A stretch of 64,000 nt of DNA, from positions 1 to 64,000 of the forward strand of contig LLEU01000010.1 of assembly GCA_001567505.1 (NCBI GenBank). The letters run 5' to 3'. Source of the DNA: Acidobacteria bacterium OLB17 (GTDB lineage Bacteria > Acidobacteriota > Blastocatellia > Pyrinomonadales > Pyrinomonadaceae). A model generated the notes under the pieces. It did no database searches and was not told where the DNA came from. It saw only the letters and a list, made by a program, of their open reading frames with translations. Positions 8,189 through 17,135 of the stretch are shown here, in pieces. The stretch's first letter is position 1; every line of letters begins with the position of its first letter. A program made the position numbers and the translations under genes.

Positions 8189-11167
8189 ATGGAAACCGGA
8201 AGAGAAAATACGACGAATTCACCGAAGGCAACGGGTGAGAACAGCGAACGCGGTTCGGCGATCGTGATCGCGCTTTTTGTACTCGCACTTGTGAGCGTTT
8301 TTGCCGCGATGGCAATGACGCGTACAGCGGCCGAGGCGGCAGCGGTCGGTAACGAAACGGCCGAGGCCCGTACGTTCTATGCCGCGCAGGGAAGTCTCGA
8401 GTCGATGACGCGGAATTTTAATAAGTTGTTCGGGGCAAAGCTGAGCCCGACCGCGGCAGACATCACGAAGATCGAGAACGTCCCGCCTCCGGGCCTGGCC
8501 GGCTACACCTTCGCACAAACGGTCGGCCGTACGTCGGCAAGCGAGAATGTCGTGCTGACAGGCGGCCCGTACAGCGGCCTGATCGCCCTTCGTGACAACT
8601 GGCAGCTTGTTACGACGACTACCGATAACCAGGGAGTGCAAGTGCAGTTGACGCGAAATATCCTCAACAACCGTATCCCGATCTTTCAGTTCGGTATCTT
8701 CTACGATGATGACCTCGAGCTTTTCCGCCCGCCGCTTTTCAGCTTCGGCGGACGCGTTCACTCGAACGGTAATTTCTTTATCTCACCGGGCAGCGAGGGT
8801 GTTTATTTTGATTCACGTGTGACGGCTCACAAGGAAGTGGTCACGCAAACGTGGAGGAACGGATACACGGGCGACTCTAGTAACAGTAAGACGTATATTA
8901 AGAACGCATCCGGCGTGAACAAGCGGTTTTATCCTTCTGAAGGAAGTGTATGGAATTCAGGCAGCGGGCCGAATGTATTTGCCAGCAATCCTGATATGCC
9001 GCCGGGATATAAAAATCCGAATTGGCTTGCAAATACCGCCAAGTTCGACGGTAACCTGCAGGCCCACGTCGCGGAACTCCGGCTGCCGCTTAAGGTCTCG
9101 CCCAACTCCGACCTTATCGACATGATCAAGCGCGGCAAGGAAAAGCCGGATTCGACCGGTGGTGACCTTGTTAATAATGCGGGAACCGTGGAAGCGGTCA
9201 CGGACGCGACAAAAGACGACGCGATCACGAAGGGCGAACGCTATTCGAATAAGAACGGCATCCGCATTAGTCTTGCCGATTCAAAAGCAAAGCTTCCGGG
9301 TTGTGCACTTAGTACAGGTTCGGCGGTCACGGGGCCGTGCGGCATCCGCCTTGATGGGAATTGGGACGGTAGTGCAGAACCGAACACTGCAGACACAGTG
9401 CTCGACCATCGTTCGCGAGGCTACGATATGAACGCGACCTTCCCGATGACCGATGGATATCGGGCTACACGCGTCAACGGCGAAAGGCTCTATACCGGAG
9501 ATCCGCTTGCTCGCCAAGTGTGGATAAAGGTTGAGACCGTCGCGTATGACAGTTCTACAGGCGTCCTTATGACGCGGGATATAACCGCGGAGTTTCTCAG
9601 TTTGGGTGTTACGGAGGAGTCACCGATAGCGATCGACGGATACACCGGTACGAAGACCAACAATGGGAGCTACAGTACGCCATCCTTCAATGTTACCGCG
9701 ACGTCACCGCAACCGCCTTCGACATACCCCGATAGTCGATCGATCATCAAACTTCAGCGGTTCGCGATCCGGGGCGAAGCGATCCCAAATAATTCTCCGG
9801 TTTCGGGCGGAATACTCAGCTACATCGGTTCGTCCCCAACGGGCTTGAACTACGTCCGACGCTACACGAATGCAGACCTGACTGAGATCGCCAGTGGCTG
9901 TCAGACAGGATGTACCGCGGACGATGCGGGTTCTATCTCAAGTGCATATGAGAACTACGGACATCTGAAACTCGTCAATGGTACAAGCAACGCGATCGTT
10001 CCTTTTCCGATCGAGATGTTCGACGCTCGAGAAGGCCTCTATTACGATCAAAAGAGCAAGACATACTACTCTGACTCGTACTACGATAACTACGAAAAGG
10101 TCGCCCGGAATGGGGTGATGAGCATGGTCGATATCGATGTTGCTAATCTCCGACGTTTCCTTCGCGGCGATTTCGACAGTCGCTTTCCGACCGGCACGCC
10201 GTTCTCAACAATGATGGGCCACTCGCTGACCGCAGCTGACGTTCCCCAGGAAAGTGGATGGGTACTTTACGTCTCCGACCGTCGCGGCGATGCGAATTTC
10301 AACGGCAAGTACGATATGGAGGACGTTTACGGTTCCGCACCCGGAAATGACGGGGTCTTGCAGAAAGGCGAGGACGTCGATCCGGTAGGCCAATACGGAA
10401 ATGGCATCCTTGACGTGTCTTACGGAAATGAGGCCGCGCGATATCGCGACGACACGATCTACGCCGACGCGGCCTCGGTCAATGATCACAAGTACTATCG
10501 ACGTGGGGTCCGCCTTATTAACGGTACGACACTTCCGGGGAACTATGACTCATCAAACTCGTCCAACACCCGGGGACTCACGGTAGCTTCAGAGAACGGC
10601 ATCTACGTCTGGGGCAACTATAACGCGACGGGTGTTGTAAGTGTGCCCTCAACAGGGAATACACCTTACTACCAGTACCTGCCGTTTAATACTGCTCTTC
10701 ACATCCCGGCATCGATCGCGGCGGATGCGGTTACGATCCTCTCGAACGCATGGAATGACGGGGAGAGCTTCAGATTCCCGTTCGACCTTGCGGATTCAGG
10801 GTGTGGACCGCGATGCGCGTCAGATACGACGATCCGCTTTGCGATGCTCTCGGGTGATACCATCGCAAGCCATGAAGCTACCCCGAATCAGGGCGGAATG
10901 TCTCCAAGGTTGAATGGCGGCGTTCACAACTTCAAGAGGTTCCTCGAGCATTGGACCGGTGAGAACTTGAACTATGCCGGTTCGCTCATCAATCTCTTCA
11001 ATTCGCGAAATAATAACGGGGCGTTCAAGTGCTGCGATATGGTTTACGATCCGCCGAGACGTAACTGGGTGTTCGACAGCACATTCCTGGACCCGACGCG
11101 ACTGCCGCCGGCAACTCCGTTCTTCCAATACGTTCAGACAACAGGATTCCGACGTACGAATAACTAG
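8189..11167 (+). CDS. Very large PilX-like pilus-associated protein with Asp-rich calcium-type loops
   Basis: 992 residues, several times the size of ordinary PilX. Residues 20-60 hold an ERGSAIVIALFVLALVSVFA helix followed by TRTAAEAAAVGNETAEARTFYAAQGSLE, which is the PilX N-terminal pattern. It is preceded by a hydrophilic leader. The rest is a large beta-rich, Ser/Asn/Gly/Tyr-rich extracellular region with few cysteines, several in close pairs (SGCQTGC, SGCGPRC, KCCD). Around residues 690-735 are two EF-hand/dockerin-like loops, DANFNGKYDMED and NDGVLQKGEDVD, followed by GNGILD. ATG 8189 has AAGTAGGT upstream. It closes the minor-pilin operon and could be the adhesive tip subunit; that role is inference. 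Confidence 0.75.
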   Translation: METGRENTTNSPKATGENSERGSAIVIALFVLALVSVFAAMAMTRTAAEAAAVGNETAEARTFYAAQGSLESMTRNFNKLFGAKLSPTAADITKIENVPPPGLAGYTFAQTVGRTSASENVVLTGGPYSGLIALRDNWQLVTTTTDNQGVQVQLTRNILNNRIPIFQFGIFYDDDLELFRPPLFSFGGRVHSNGNFFISPGSEGVYFDSRVTAHKEVVTQTWRNGYTGDSSNSKTYIKNASGVNKRFYPSEGSVWNSGSGPNVFASNPDMPPGYKNPNWLANTAKFDGNLQAHVAELRLPLKVSPNSDLIDMIKRGKEKPDSTGGDLVNNAGTVEAVTDATKDDAITKGERYSNKNGIRISLADSKAKLPGCALSTGSAVTGPCGIRLDGNWDGSAEPNTADTVLDHRSRGYDMNATFPMTDGYRATRVNGERLYTGDPLARQVWIKVETVAYDSSTGVLMTRDITAEFLSLGVTEESPIAIDGYTGTKTNNGSYSTPSFNVTATSPQPPSTYPDSRSIIKLQRFAIRGEAIPNNSPVSGGILSYIGSSPTGLNYVRRYTNADLTEIASGCQTGCTADDAGSISSAYENYGHLKLVNGTSNAIVPFPIEMFDAREGLYYDQKSKTYYSDSYYDNYEKVARNGVMSMVDIDVANLRRFLRGDFDSRFPTGTPFSTMMGHSLTAADVPQESGWVLYVSDRRGDANFNGKYDMEDVYGSAPGNDGVLQKGEDVDPVGQYGNGILDVSYGNEAARYRDDTIYADAASVNDHKYYRRGVRLINGTTLPGNYDSSNSSNTRGLTVASENGIYVWGNYNATGVVSVPSTGNTPYYQYLPFNTALHIPASIAADAVTILSNAWNDGESFRFPFDLADSGCGPRCASDTTIRFAMLSGDTIASHEATPNQGGMSPRLNGGVHNFKRFLEHWTGENLNYAGSLINLFNSRNNNGAFKCCDMVYDPPRRNWVFDSTFLDPTRLPPATPFFQYVQTTGFRRTNN

Positions 11168-11357
11168 GAACCCGCAAAATGTCTGAGATACGGACGCGCA
11201 CCTGAAAATGAGCTCGATAAGGCTCAGAAGTAGGGCTGCGGGCGATTTTTACGCGGCCGGTCAATTAAGGGTGAACATTCTATCTGTGATATCGTAATCG
11301 GTGTTGGAGTTAAAGGCAGAAGCGAAGCTTTTTGTATCCCTCGTTGCGTGTCTTTAG

Positions 11358-12859
11358 ATGAGAGAACTTTCCCTTTTAGATTCCAGGCTTGACAGACGCT
11401 ACGACGTTCGCAAACGGCTCGGACAGGGAAGCTATGCCGAGATCTTCGTCGCGCACGACACACTCGCCTCGCCGCAGTCGCCACACTGCACGGTTGTCCT
11501 AAAGGCGCTGAACGTCTTTCTGCAGGAAGACGTTGATATTGACCTCGAAAAGACCCTCGTTGAGAATTTCCAGAACGAAGCCGTTGCGCTCGACCGGGTT
11601 CGGCATCCTAACATCATTAGTCGGTTGGGACACGGAACCGCGCGCGACCTCGCGGGTGTCGTATTCCATTACTTGGTGCTTGAGTTCCTCGCTGGCGGGG
11701 ACATCCAGTCGCTGATCCGAACGAGGCCGCTTCGGATCGACGCCGCTCTCAAATACGTCGAACAGGCCTGTGCCGGGCTCGCACACGCGCACTCTCGCGG
11801 GATCATTCATCGCGACATCAAGCCGCAGAACCTCCTACTTACCGAAGATCTCGTGACGTTGAAGATCGCAGATTTCGGAGTGGCACGTTTTTCGGCCGCG
11901 GATTCTCCGATCACGCGGGTCGGCACGAATGTTTACGCTCCACCGGAGCACAGCCCCGCTTATGTAAGCGACTCCCCGGAAAGGCTCACGCCCGCTGCCG
12001 ATATCTACTCGCTCGCCAAGACCGTCTATACGATAGTCACCCGAGAGCCGCCTAGGGCGTTCACCGGACGGCCGATCGAGAGTCTGCCTGCGAGCTCAAA
12101 TGATGAAGAATGGTCCGACAGCCTTTTGGACGTACTTAATCGCGCGACCGCTGACGATCCCGGACGAAGGCCGCAGTCCGTTGAGGAATTCTGGTTCGAT
12201 CTTGGGCCGGTATTGAACATCGTCGGGGATATGGATCCGGAGACCGTTGTCCGACGGACGGCCGACCTGCCGCAGCCGCACGTCTCTCGCGGTTACACGC
12301 CGCTTGTGCCGGAACAGCCGAGCTTTGAAGCCGTCCTAAAAGAGAACACACATTCGTCGGCACGAGGATCTCAACGCCTTCGGCCCCGTTTCCGCAATCG
12401 AGGGCGGTGCTCGAATACCCTGCCTACGAGCCGCCGAAGGAACCGATCGCGAACGCGGTTACTCCGCCGGTAACACAGATGCCTTTGAGCAGGAAGGAGC
12501 GGAGGTGGAAAGGCCCCATCAGGCGTTTTGCGATCTTCCTTCTCTTTGCGGTGATCTTTACCGGTGCGCTTTACGGAACAGCGGTATATTTTCGGAATAG
12601 CGGTATAATCGAATCGGTCCGAAACCGGTTCTCGCCAAAGATCGCGGTCGCGAATACGGATGTCTATCTGCGTCCGGAGCCGAATACGAACAACGATCCG
12701 GTCGGCCTGGTCACAAAGAATTCGCGTGTTCGCATCGTTGCGACGCAGGACAATTGGTATCAGGTCGATATTGTTGAGCAGGGCCGCCAGCGAGCCGGCG
12801 GGCCGAACTCGACACACGGCTGGCTTTACGGCAAGTACGTCGATATACAGGAGAATTAG
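11358..12859 (+). CDS. Membrane Ser/Thr protein kinase with extracytoplasmic SH3 domain, frame break near 12359
   Basis: Hanks-type kinase domain at about residues 12-285: glycine loop LGQGSYAEIF, catalytic loop IIHRDIKPQNLL, metal-binding IADFGVARF and an APPE-like YAPPEHSP motif. The kinase frame then runs into non-family Arg-rich sequence. Adding one G at the GG ending the TCGTCGG at 12354-12360 joins it to a downstream frame reading TRISTPSAPFPQSRAVLEYP, a transmembrane helix (about 12525-12595) and a bacterial SH3 domain (VANTDVYLRPEPN to HGWLYGKYV) ending at 12859. The span is 3n+2, as expected for one lost base. Kinase inside, sensor outside is the common STPK plan. It is followed 6 bases later by an FHA gene, a probable partner or substrate. 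Confidence 0.85.
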
Positions 12860-12865
12860 GTAGAA

Positions 12866-13831
12866 TTGAGCTCCAATATCTTACAAAAGGTCAGGCGTTG
12901 GGTTGATGAAGACGCGGTCGAGGGCGTCCTCGAAGATTCTGCCCGAAACGCGAAAGCAAAGGCCCGTAATCGTGCAGAGCAGTTTATCGCCGAAGTTGCG
13001 CAGAAGATCGATGCGGTCATTCGCGACGAAATGGTCCCATTGCCGCAAGGCACGGTCATCATCCCGCGCGAGTTCACCGTCTTTTTGAGTGCGGATGATG
13101 ATAAGGAATGGCAGGGCGAGAAGCGTCGCGGCCTTGCTAAGGGCCTGCATCACGTTCTCGGCGAGCGGGCCCGCGAGATCGCCGGAAAGAAGAAGCTTGA
13201 GACGCCTTCGTTCGGGATCGAATTCAGGATCGACGGCACCCTCGAAAAAGGAGAGATAAGGGTCGAACATAGTTGGGAAGATTCGACTTCCAACAAAACC
13301 GGCGTACTTGCCCGTCCTAAAGTCCTGGAGCAGCCCGTGGAACGCGATACGATCTCTGTCCACGTTGCGCCGCCCGAACCGCCGCCCGCGGCCAAGATCC
13401 CGGCCGCGCCGACGACCGTCTCGCAACTAAAGAATCCCGTAACGGCTCGCGAGATCGCGCAGGCGGTTCCGCTTCCGGCGCCAGAAGGCGAGGAGATGAC
13501 CCACGTTGCTCCACGGGCGAAAGAGCTCTACAAGCTCGAGGTCTGGCGAGGCGGTCAGCGACAGAACGTCATACCGATCTATCAACGGCAGATCGTCATT
13601 GGCCGTGGCTCAAAATCGAAGCCTGTGGATATCCCGCTCTCCGGCGATGTTGAGATCAGCCGTCGCCATCTTGTTATCGGTATGGAGGAGAACGGCTCGT
13701 TCTGGCTCCTGAACGAGGGCCGGAATGCGGCCGAGATCGGTACGTTCGCTCTTCCCGTGGGGCAACGCTACCAGCTCCAGCCGGGAATGACGATCACCGT
13801 CTGCAGCTATTCGCTTCGTGTGGTGCGTTAA
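12866..13831 (+). CDS. Second FhaA-like protein: DUF3662-like N-terminus plus FHA domain
   Basis: 321 residues from a TTG at 12866. The first 145 residues form a DUF3662-like domain (IPREFTVFLSADDDKEWQGE, then a TPSFGIEFRIDGTL strand). A Pro/Ala-rich linker (about 155-215) precedes an FHA domain at about 225-321 with IVIGRGSKSKPVDIPL and VEISRRHLVIG; the usual TGSTNGT loop is diverged to NEGRNAAEIG. The TTG start is chosen because the stop of the kinase is only 6 bases upstream; no better ATG precedes the conserved region. Together with the kinase it forms a phospho-signalling pair matching the module at 1-5649. Function is inferred from family only. Confidence 0.8.
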   Translation: MSSNILQKVRRWVDEDAVEGVLEDSARNAKAKARNRAEQFIAEVAQKIDAVIRDEMVPLPQGTVIIPREFTVFLSADDDKEWQGEKRRGLAKGLHHVLGERAREIAGKKKLETPSFGIEFRIDGTLEKGEIRVEHSWEDSTSNKTGVLARPKVLEQPVERDTISVHVAPPEPPPAAKIPAAPTTVSQLKNPVTAREIAQAVPLPAPEGEEMTHVAPRAKELYKLEVWRGGQRQNVIPIYQRQIVIGRGSKSKPVDIPLSGDVEISRRHLVIGMEENGSFWLLNEGRNAAEIGTFALPVGQRYQLQPGMTITVCSYSLRVVR

Positions 13832-14307
13832 GTCAATGTAGATAGCTCATTTAGGGCGACCAGCCTCAGAACTTCCTTTAATGACTCTTCCGCCTTTATG
13901 ATCGTGTCTTTCGGATAGCGAAGCTTTACCGCATGCTCCTCGAACTCATCGCGATCCAATACGATCGCCTCTTTGCCGGGCCATACCAACACGTCGATAT
14001 CAAGATCGACGTATTCGAGGATGCAGTCTCGCAGGACCGGAGGCATTGCGATATTGCAATAGAAGTTTCGCAGTTTTCCGGCAGGATGCTCAAAGCGGAA
14101 AACATTATACCAACGGTCGAGCCAGTAGAATTCGTGAGAGACGGTACCTGCTTCGATACGTCCGAGGTCGGGATGCTCAACAGCTGCGTCAAACGCGCCG
14201 ACGAGGTCGATTCGTGTGTCGTCCTGGCGAACGATGTCGCCTGACCATTCGCGTCGAATTGTCCCGTCAAAAGCGAGGGAACGAACCGTAACGTGCCTAG
14301 TCTTCAC
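13828..14307 (-). CDS. DUF402-domain protein, likely nucleoside di/triphosphate phosphatase
   Basis: 159 residues. The core YWLDRWYNVFRFEHPAGKLRNFYCNI is followed by YVDLDIDVLVWPG and LDRDEFEEHA. These match the DUF402 (FomD/Ntdp-like) fold, in which the clustered Asp residues bind divalent metal. Known members hydrolyse nucleoside diphosphates or CMP-linked intermediates; the substrate here is unknown. It converges on the FHA gene with a 4-base overlap of the stops. It starts 11 bases inside the end of the universal stress protein gene, so those two probably share a transcript. Confidence 0.8.
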   Translation of the reverse strand: MKTRHVTVRSLAFDGTIRREWSGDIVRQDDTRIDLVGAFDAAVEHPDLGRIEAGTVSHEFYWLDRWYNVFRFEHPAGKLRNFYCNIAMPPVLRDCILEYVDLDIDVLVWPGKEAIVLDRDEFEEHAVKLRYPKDTIIKAEESLKEVLRLVALNELSTLT

Positions 14308-14749
14308 TTCTTACGATCAGGACAGAGCAGTGTGCGTGGTGAACGACGGAATCTGACACCGAACCAAGTAATAGTCGCTCCCAGCGGTTATATCCATGAG
14401 AGCCGAGAACGATCATATCGGCCTTTAGCTCTTCTGCGGTCTCGACTATGCGGCTGTCGGGCGAGCCAAATAAGATGTCGCTAGAGATCGCCGGCGGATC
14501 CTTTTCAAACTCGGCCTTTAGCATCGCGGTCGTCGAGGCGATCACCTTATCTGCGTGGTCACGGGCGGCCTTCTCGATCTCCGTAGTGTCCGGCAGGTAT
14601 CCGCTGTAAACATCTATCCCGAGCGGGACGGCCATATCAACTACCGTCACGATGTGGATCGAGTCGGCACCCGATAGTGCGAACTTCTTCACGGCCGCGG
14701 CGGCCGCTTCGCCATGCTTCGTTCCATCCGTCGCTAGGATGATCTTCAT
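14297..14749 (-). CDS. Universal stress protein, UspA family
   Basis: 150 residues, the usual single-domain length. The N-terminus is MKIILATDGTKHGEAA, and the C-terminal ATP-binding signature is MIVLGSHGYNRWERLLLGS followed by SVLIVRS, fitting the G-2x-G-9x-G(S/T) pattern of the ATP-binding UspA subfamily. These small cytosolic proteins are stress-induced. The gene lies between a MarR regulator gene and the DUF402 gene on the minus strand and may be co-transcribed with either. Confidence 0.9.
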   Translation of the reverse strand: MKIILATDGTKHGEAAAAAVKKFALSGADSIHIVTVVDMAVPLGIDVYSGYLPDTTEIEKAARDHADKVIASTTAMLKAEFEKDPPAISSDILFGSPDSRIVETAEELKADMIVLGSHGYNRWERLLLGSVSDSVVHHAHCSVLIVRSED

Positions 14750-14809
14750 CGTTGTCGCCTCCCAATGCTGATTTCTTTGATTATATCAGACCTTTGGTCG
14801 TTGTTGAGG

Positions 14810-15280
14810 TCAGTCTTCTTCTTCAGGGTCCTGGCCGGTGTACGTATTGCGCAGTTTGCCGAGCAGGTCGAAGAGTACAAGCCGTTCGGTTTCGCTCAAG
14901 TTCTCCAAAGTGTCTTCCTCAAGCTCGTGCCACTGCGTTTCGACCTCGGCGCGGATCGCCAGCCCTTTCTCGGTCAGGAAAACGCGAGTGCTCCGGCCAT
15001 CAACTTCGCCTTTGCGGACGTGAACGAGATTGATCTCGACAAGCGCCTTGACCATCTTACTCACTGTCGGGGCCGCAAGATTGAGACGCGCCGCGATGTC
15101 AGCCTGCCGCAGGCCGTTCTTTTTCCACAGCTCTATCAGGACGAACGCCTGGCCGGCGTGGAGCCCGATCGTCGCCATATTTCGCTCAAGGGAATTACGA
15201 AAGGCGGTCGATGCCCTCGCTAGAACGAAGCTGATCGTCTGCTCAAAAACAAATTCTGCGGGTCTTGGTGCCATTGGCAT
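14810..15280 (-). CDS. MarR-family transcriptional regulator
   Basis: 156 residues with a winged-helix core: GLHAGQAFVLIELWKKNGLRQADIAARL, recognition helix APTVSKMVKALVEINLVH, then wing VRKGEVDGRSTRVFLTEKG. MarR dimers usually repress divergent or downstream genes until a small ligand releases them. Directly upstream of its start lies the array of inverted repeats at 15320-15405, and the divergent gene at 15446 begins on the far side. The regulator probably controls itself and that gene. Two start codons (15280 and 15274) are possible. Confidence 0.9.
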   Translation of the reverse strand: MPMAPRPAEFVFEQTISFVLARASTAFRNSLERNMATIGLHAGQAFVLIELWKKNGLRQADIAARLNLAAPTVSKMVKALVEINLVHVRKGEVDGRSTRVFLTEKGLAIRAEVETQWHELEEDTLENLSETERLVLFDLLGKLRNTYTGQDPEEED

Positions 15281-15319
15281 CTTTAACGAATTAGCGGCCT
15301 ACGCGCTATTCCTTAGGGA

Positions 15320-15405
15320 GCTAACGATAGATCGTTAGCACGCTAACTACATATAATTAGCAAGCTAACAAAAGTTAATTGGCAGGCTAACCAAATAAAG
15401 TTAGC
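15320..15405. promoter_or_regulatory. Array of four 20-bp inverted repeats with 22-bp period, probable MarR operators
   Basis: Four units occupy 15320-15339, 15342-15361, 15364-15383 and 15386-15405, each separated by exactly 2 bases. Every unit begins GCTAAC. The right half-sites are GTTAGC, ATTAGC, ATTGGC and GTTAGC. The first unit is a perfect palindrome (GCTAACGAT-AG-ATCGTTAGC). The array fills the intergenic space between the marR-type gene and the divergent gene at 15446. A 22-bp repeat places dimers on nearly the same helix face, which suits cooperative binding. Confidence 0.75.
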
Positions 15406-15445
15406 GTGGTATGAAATGTTATGCAAGTCCGCTAAGATTGATTTA

Positions 15446-15826
15446 ATGGAAAAGAATGAAAGACTTAAACGATGCCGCGACCTGCTTCTGAAACTTCATA
15501 AATCTATGGTCGATCTCGAGCGGTCGCTTTATGAAGGTATCCACGGGGAACTGACCGCGGGACAGTTCCTCAACCTGCTGCTTGAGAATGATGATTTCGC
15601 GTGGCTCCGCCGCTTTTCGCTGCTGATCGTCGAGATCGATGAACTTTTCGATCAAAAGGATGGCATAGCGGAGGAGGATATTGATGCGGCGCAAGCGAAA
15701 GTTGCCGAACTAGTCCGTATGGACGGCGGCGATGATTATTTCGAAGACAAATACAAATACGCTCTGCAGCACAGCGTTGAGGCAGCATCACTGCAGAGCG
15801 AATTAAGGTCTTTAACCGGAGACTAA
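15446..15826 (+). CDS. Small conserved-looking hypothetical protein divergent from the MarR gene
   Basis: 126 residues from ATG 15446. I do not recognise a named family. It looks all-helical and soluble: ERLKRCRDLLLKLHKSMVDL, then ELTAGQFLNLLLENDDFAWL and LLIVEIDELFDQKDGIAEED, with many acidic residues and no membrane segment or signal. A longer start at 15416 is possible but would begin only 11 bases after the operator array. Its position next to the repeats makes it the obvious target of the MarR regulator. It converges on the transaldolase gene, with the stops 3 bases apart. Confidence 0.7.
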   Translation: MEKNERLKRCRDLLLKLHKSMVDLERSLYEGIHGELTAGQFLNLLLENDDFAWLRRFSLLIVEIDELFDQKDGIAEEDIDAAQAKVAELVRMDGGDDYFEDKYKYALQHSVEAASLQSELRSLTGD

Positions 15827-15829
15827 GCC

Positions 15830-16480
15830 TTAGGAGCGGCCGCTCTTTTTCCAATCAGCCAAGAACGCCTCAAGGCCATTGTCAGTAAGCGGGTGCTTGA
15901 TGAGTTGCGTGATCACCTTGAAAGGGATCGTGGCGACATCGGCCCCGGCGAGAGCAGCGTTGACGATGTGCATCGGGCTTCGGATCGACGCGGCGAGCAC
16001 CTCGGTCGCAAACCCGTAGTTATCGTAGATCTGGACGATCTGCTCGATCAATTCCATTCCATTGTGGCTTATATCGTCGAGGCGGCCGATGAATGGCGAA
16101 ATGTATTTTGCCCCGGCCTTTGCGGCAATAAGAGCTTGCGTGGCTGAAAAGCAGAGCGTCACGTTTACCGAGATCCCTTCGTCGGAAAGCTTTCGTGTCG
16201 CCTTCATACCATCGACGGTCATCGGACATTTGATCACGACGTTCTTTGCGATCTTCGAATACTCACGGCCTTCCTTGAGCATTCCCTCGAGGTCAAGGGA
16301 AGTCACCTCGGCTGAAACATCGCCACTCACGATCTCGCATATCTGCGCAATGTGCTCTTTAAAATCGACATTACCTTCTTTTGCGATAAGGCTCGGGTTT
16401 GTCGTAACGCCATCGACGAGGCCCATCTCATTGGCCTCGCGGATCTCGTTCAAATTGGCTGTATCAATAAAAAATTTCAT
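15830..16480 (-). CDS. Transaldolase of the short TalC/FSA-type subfamily
   Basis: 216 residues, the length of the small single-barrel transaldolase/fructose-6-phosphate aldolase group. [16 protein letters not shown] and [17 protein letters not shown] form the first strands. The Schiff-base lysine lies in [11 protein letters not shown], and [18 protein letters not shown] and [10 protein letters not shown] follow. Transaldolases of this type transfer dihydroxyacetone units in the pentose phosphate pathway. It is the last gene of the hslV-hslU-lipoprotein-FAH run, 7 bases after its neighbour. Choosing between transaldolase and F6P aldolase activity needs an active-site comparison. Confidence 0.9.
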   Translation of the reverse strand: MKFFIDTANLNEIREANEMGLVDGVTTNPSLIAKEGNVDFKEHIAQICEIVSGDVSAEVTSLDLEGMLKEGREYSKIAKNVVIKCPMTVDGMKATRKLSDEGISVNVTLCFSATQALIAAKAGAKYISPFIGRLDDISHNGMELIEQIVQIYDNYGFATEVLAASIRSPMHIVNAALAGADVATIPFKVITQLIKHPLTDNGLEAFLADWKKSGRS

Positions 16481-16487
16481 AAAGTGT

Positions 16488-17129
16488 CTAATCCTTCGCT
16501 GCTGTCACGGGATTTGAGAGCACACCAATGCCCTCGATCTCGACTTCGCAGACGTCGCCTTCATTGAGTTTTGAAACTCCGGCAGGCGTACCTGTTGCGA
16601 TCACATCGCCCGGCATCAGCGTCATCTGTCTTGATATATATCGTATCAAATACGCGTGCGGGAAAACCATTTGTGAAGTGCGGCCTTGCTGACGGACCTC
16701 GCCATTCACGCGGCAGATCACTGAAAGATCCGACGTATCTAAGCCTCCGACAATATGCGGGCCGATGGGGCAGAACGTGTCGAACGACTTGCCTCGCGTA
16801 AACTGGACGTCGCCTCTCTGTACGTCGCGAGCGGTAACATCATTAAGGCAAGTAAACCCTTTTATAAAAGGCTCTACCGCATCGTCATCGCGTAAATTTC
16901 GACACTGCTTGCTGATAATGATCGCGAGTTCGGCCTCGTGCTCGACTTGCTGCGACTGCCTTGGGATCACGATCGGCTCGCCGCTTACGACGAACGCCGA
17001 CGGTGCTTTCAGGAACAAAAGCGGCGCTTTCGGTACCTCGTTGCCGAGCTCCTTTGCGTGGTCGACATAGTTTCGTCCCACACAGACGATCTTCGATGGG
17101 CGGAACCCCTGAGTGATCGGTTCTAGCAT
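16488..17129 (-). CDS. Fumarylacetoacetate hydrolase (FAH) family protein
   Basis: 213 residues matching the catalytic FAH fold: [17 protein letters not shown] at the start, then [16 protein letters not shown], the metal-binding [11 protein letters not shown], and [25 protein letters not shown] and TGTPAGVS. The family includes acylpyruvate hydrolases, oxaloacetate tautomerases and hydroxymuconate-type hydrolases, all Mg-dependent and cytosolic. Nothing in the neighbourhood points to aromatic degradation, so an oxaloacetate/acylpyruvate housekeeping role is more likely. It lies 6 bases below the FN3 lipoprotein gene. Confidence 0.88.
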   Translation of the reverse strand: MLEPITQGFRPSKIVCVGRNYVDHAKELGNEVPKAPLLFLKAPSAFVVSGEPIVIPRQSQQVEHEAELAIIISKQCRNLRDDDAVEPFIKGFTCLNDVTARDVQRGDVQFTRGKSFDTFCPIGPHIVGGLDTSDLSVICRVNGEVRQQGRTSQMVFPHAYLIRYISRQMTLMPGDVIATGTPAGVSKLNEGDVCEVEIEGIGVLSNPVTAAKD

Positions 17130-17135
17130 CTTTTT

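Noticed and set aside
15320-15405. CRISPR-like array
   Set aside because: Repeats are palindromic operator-type units with 2-base spacers; no cas genes.
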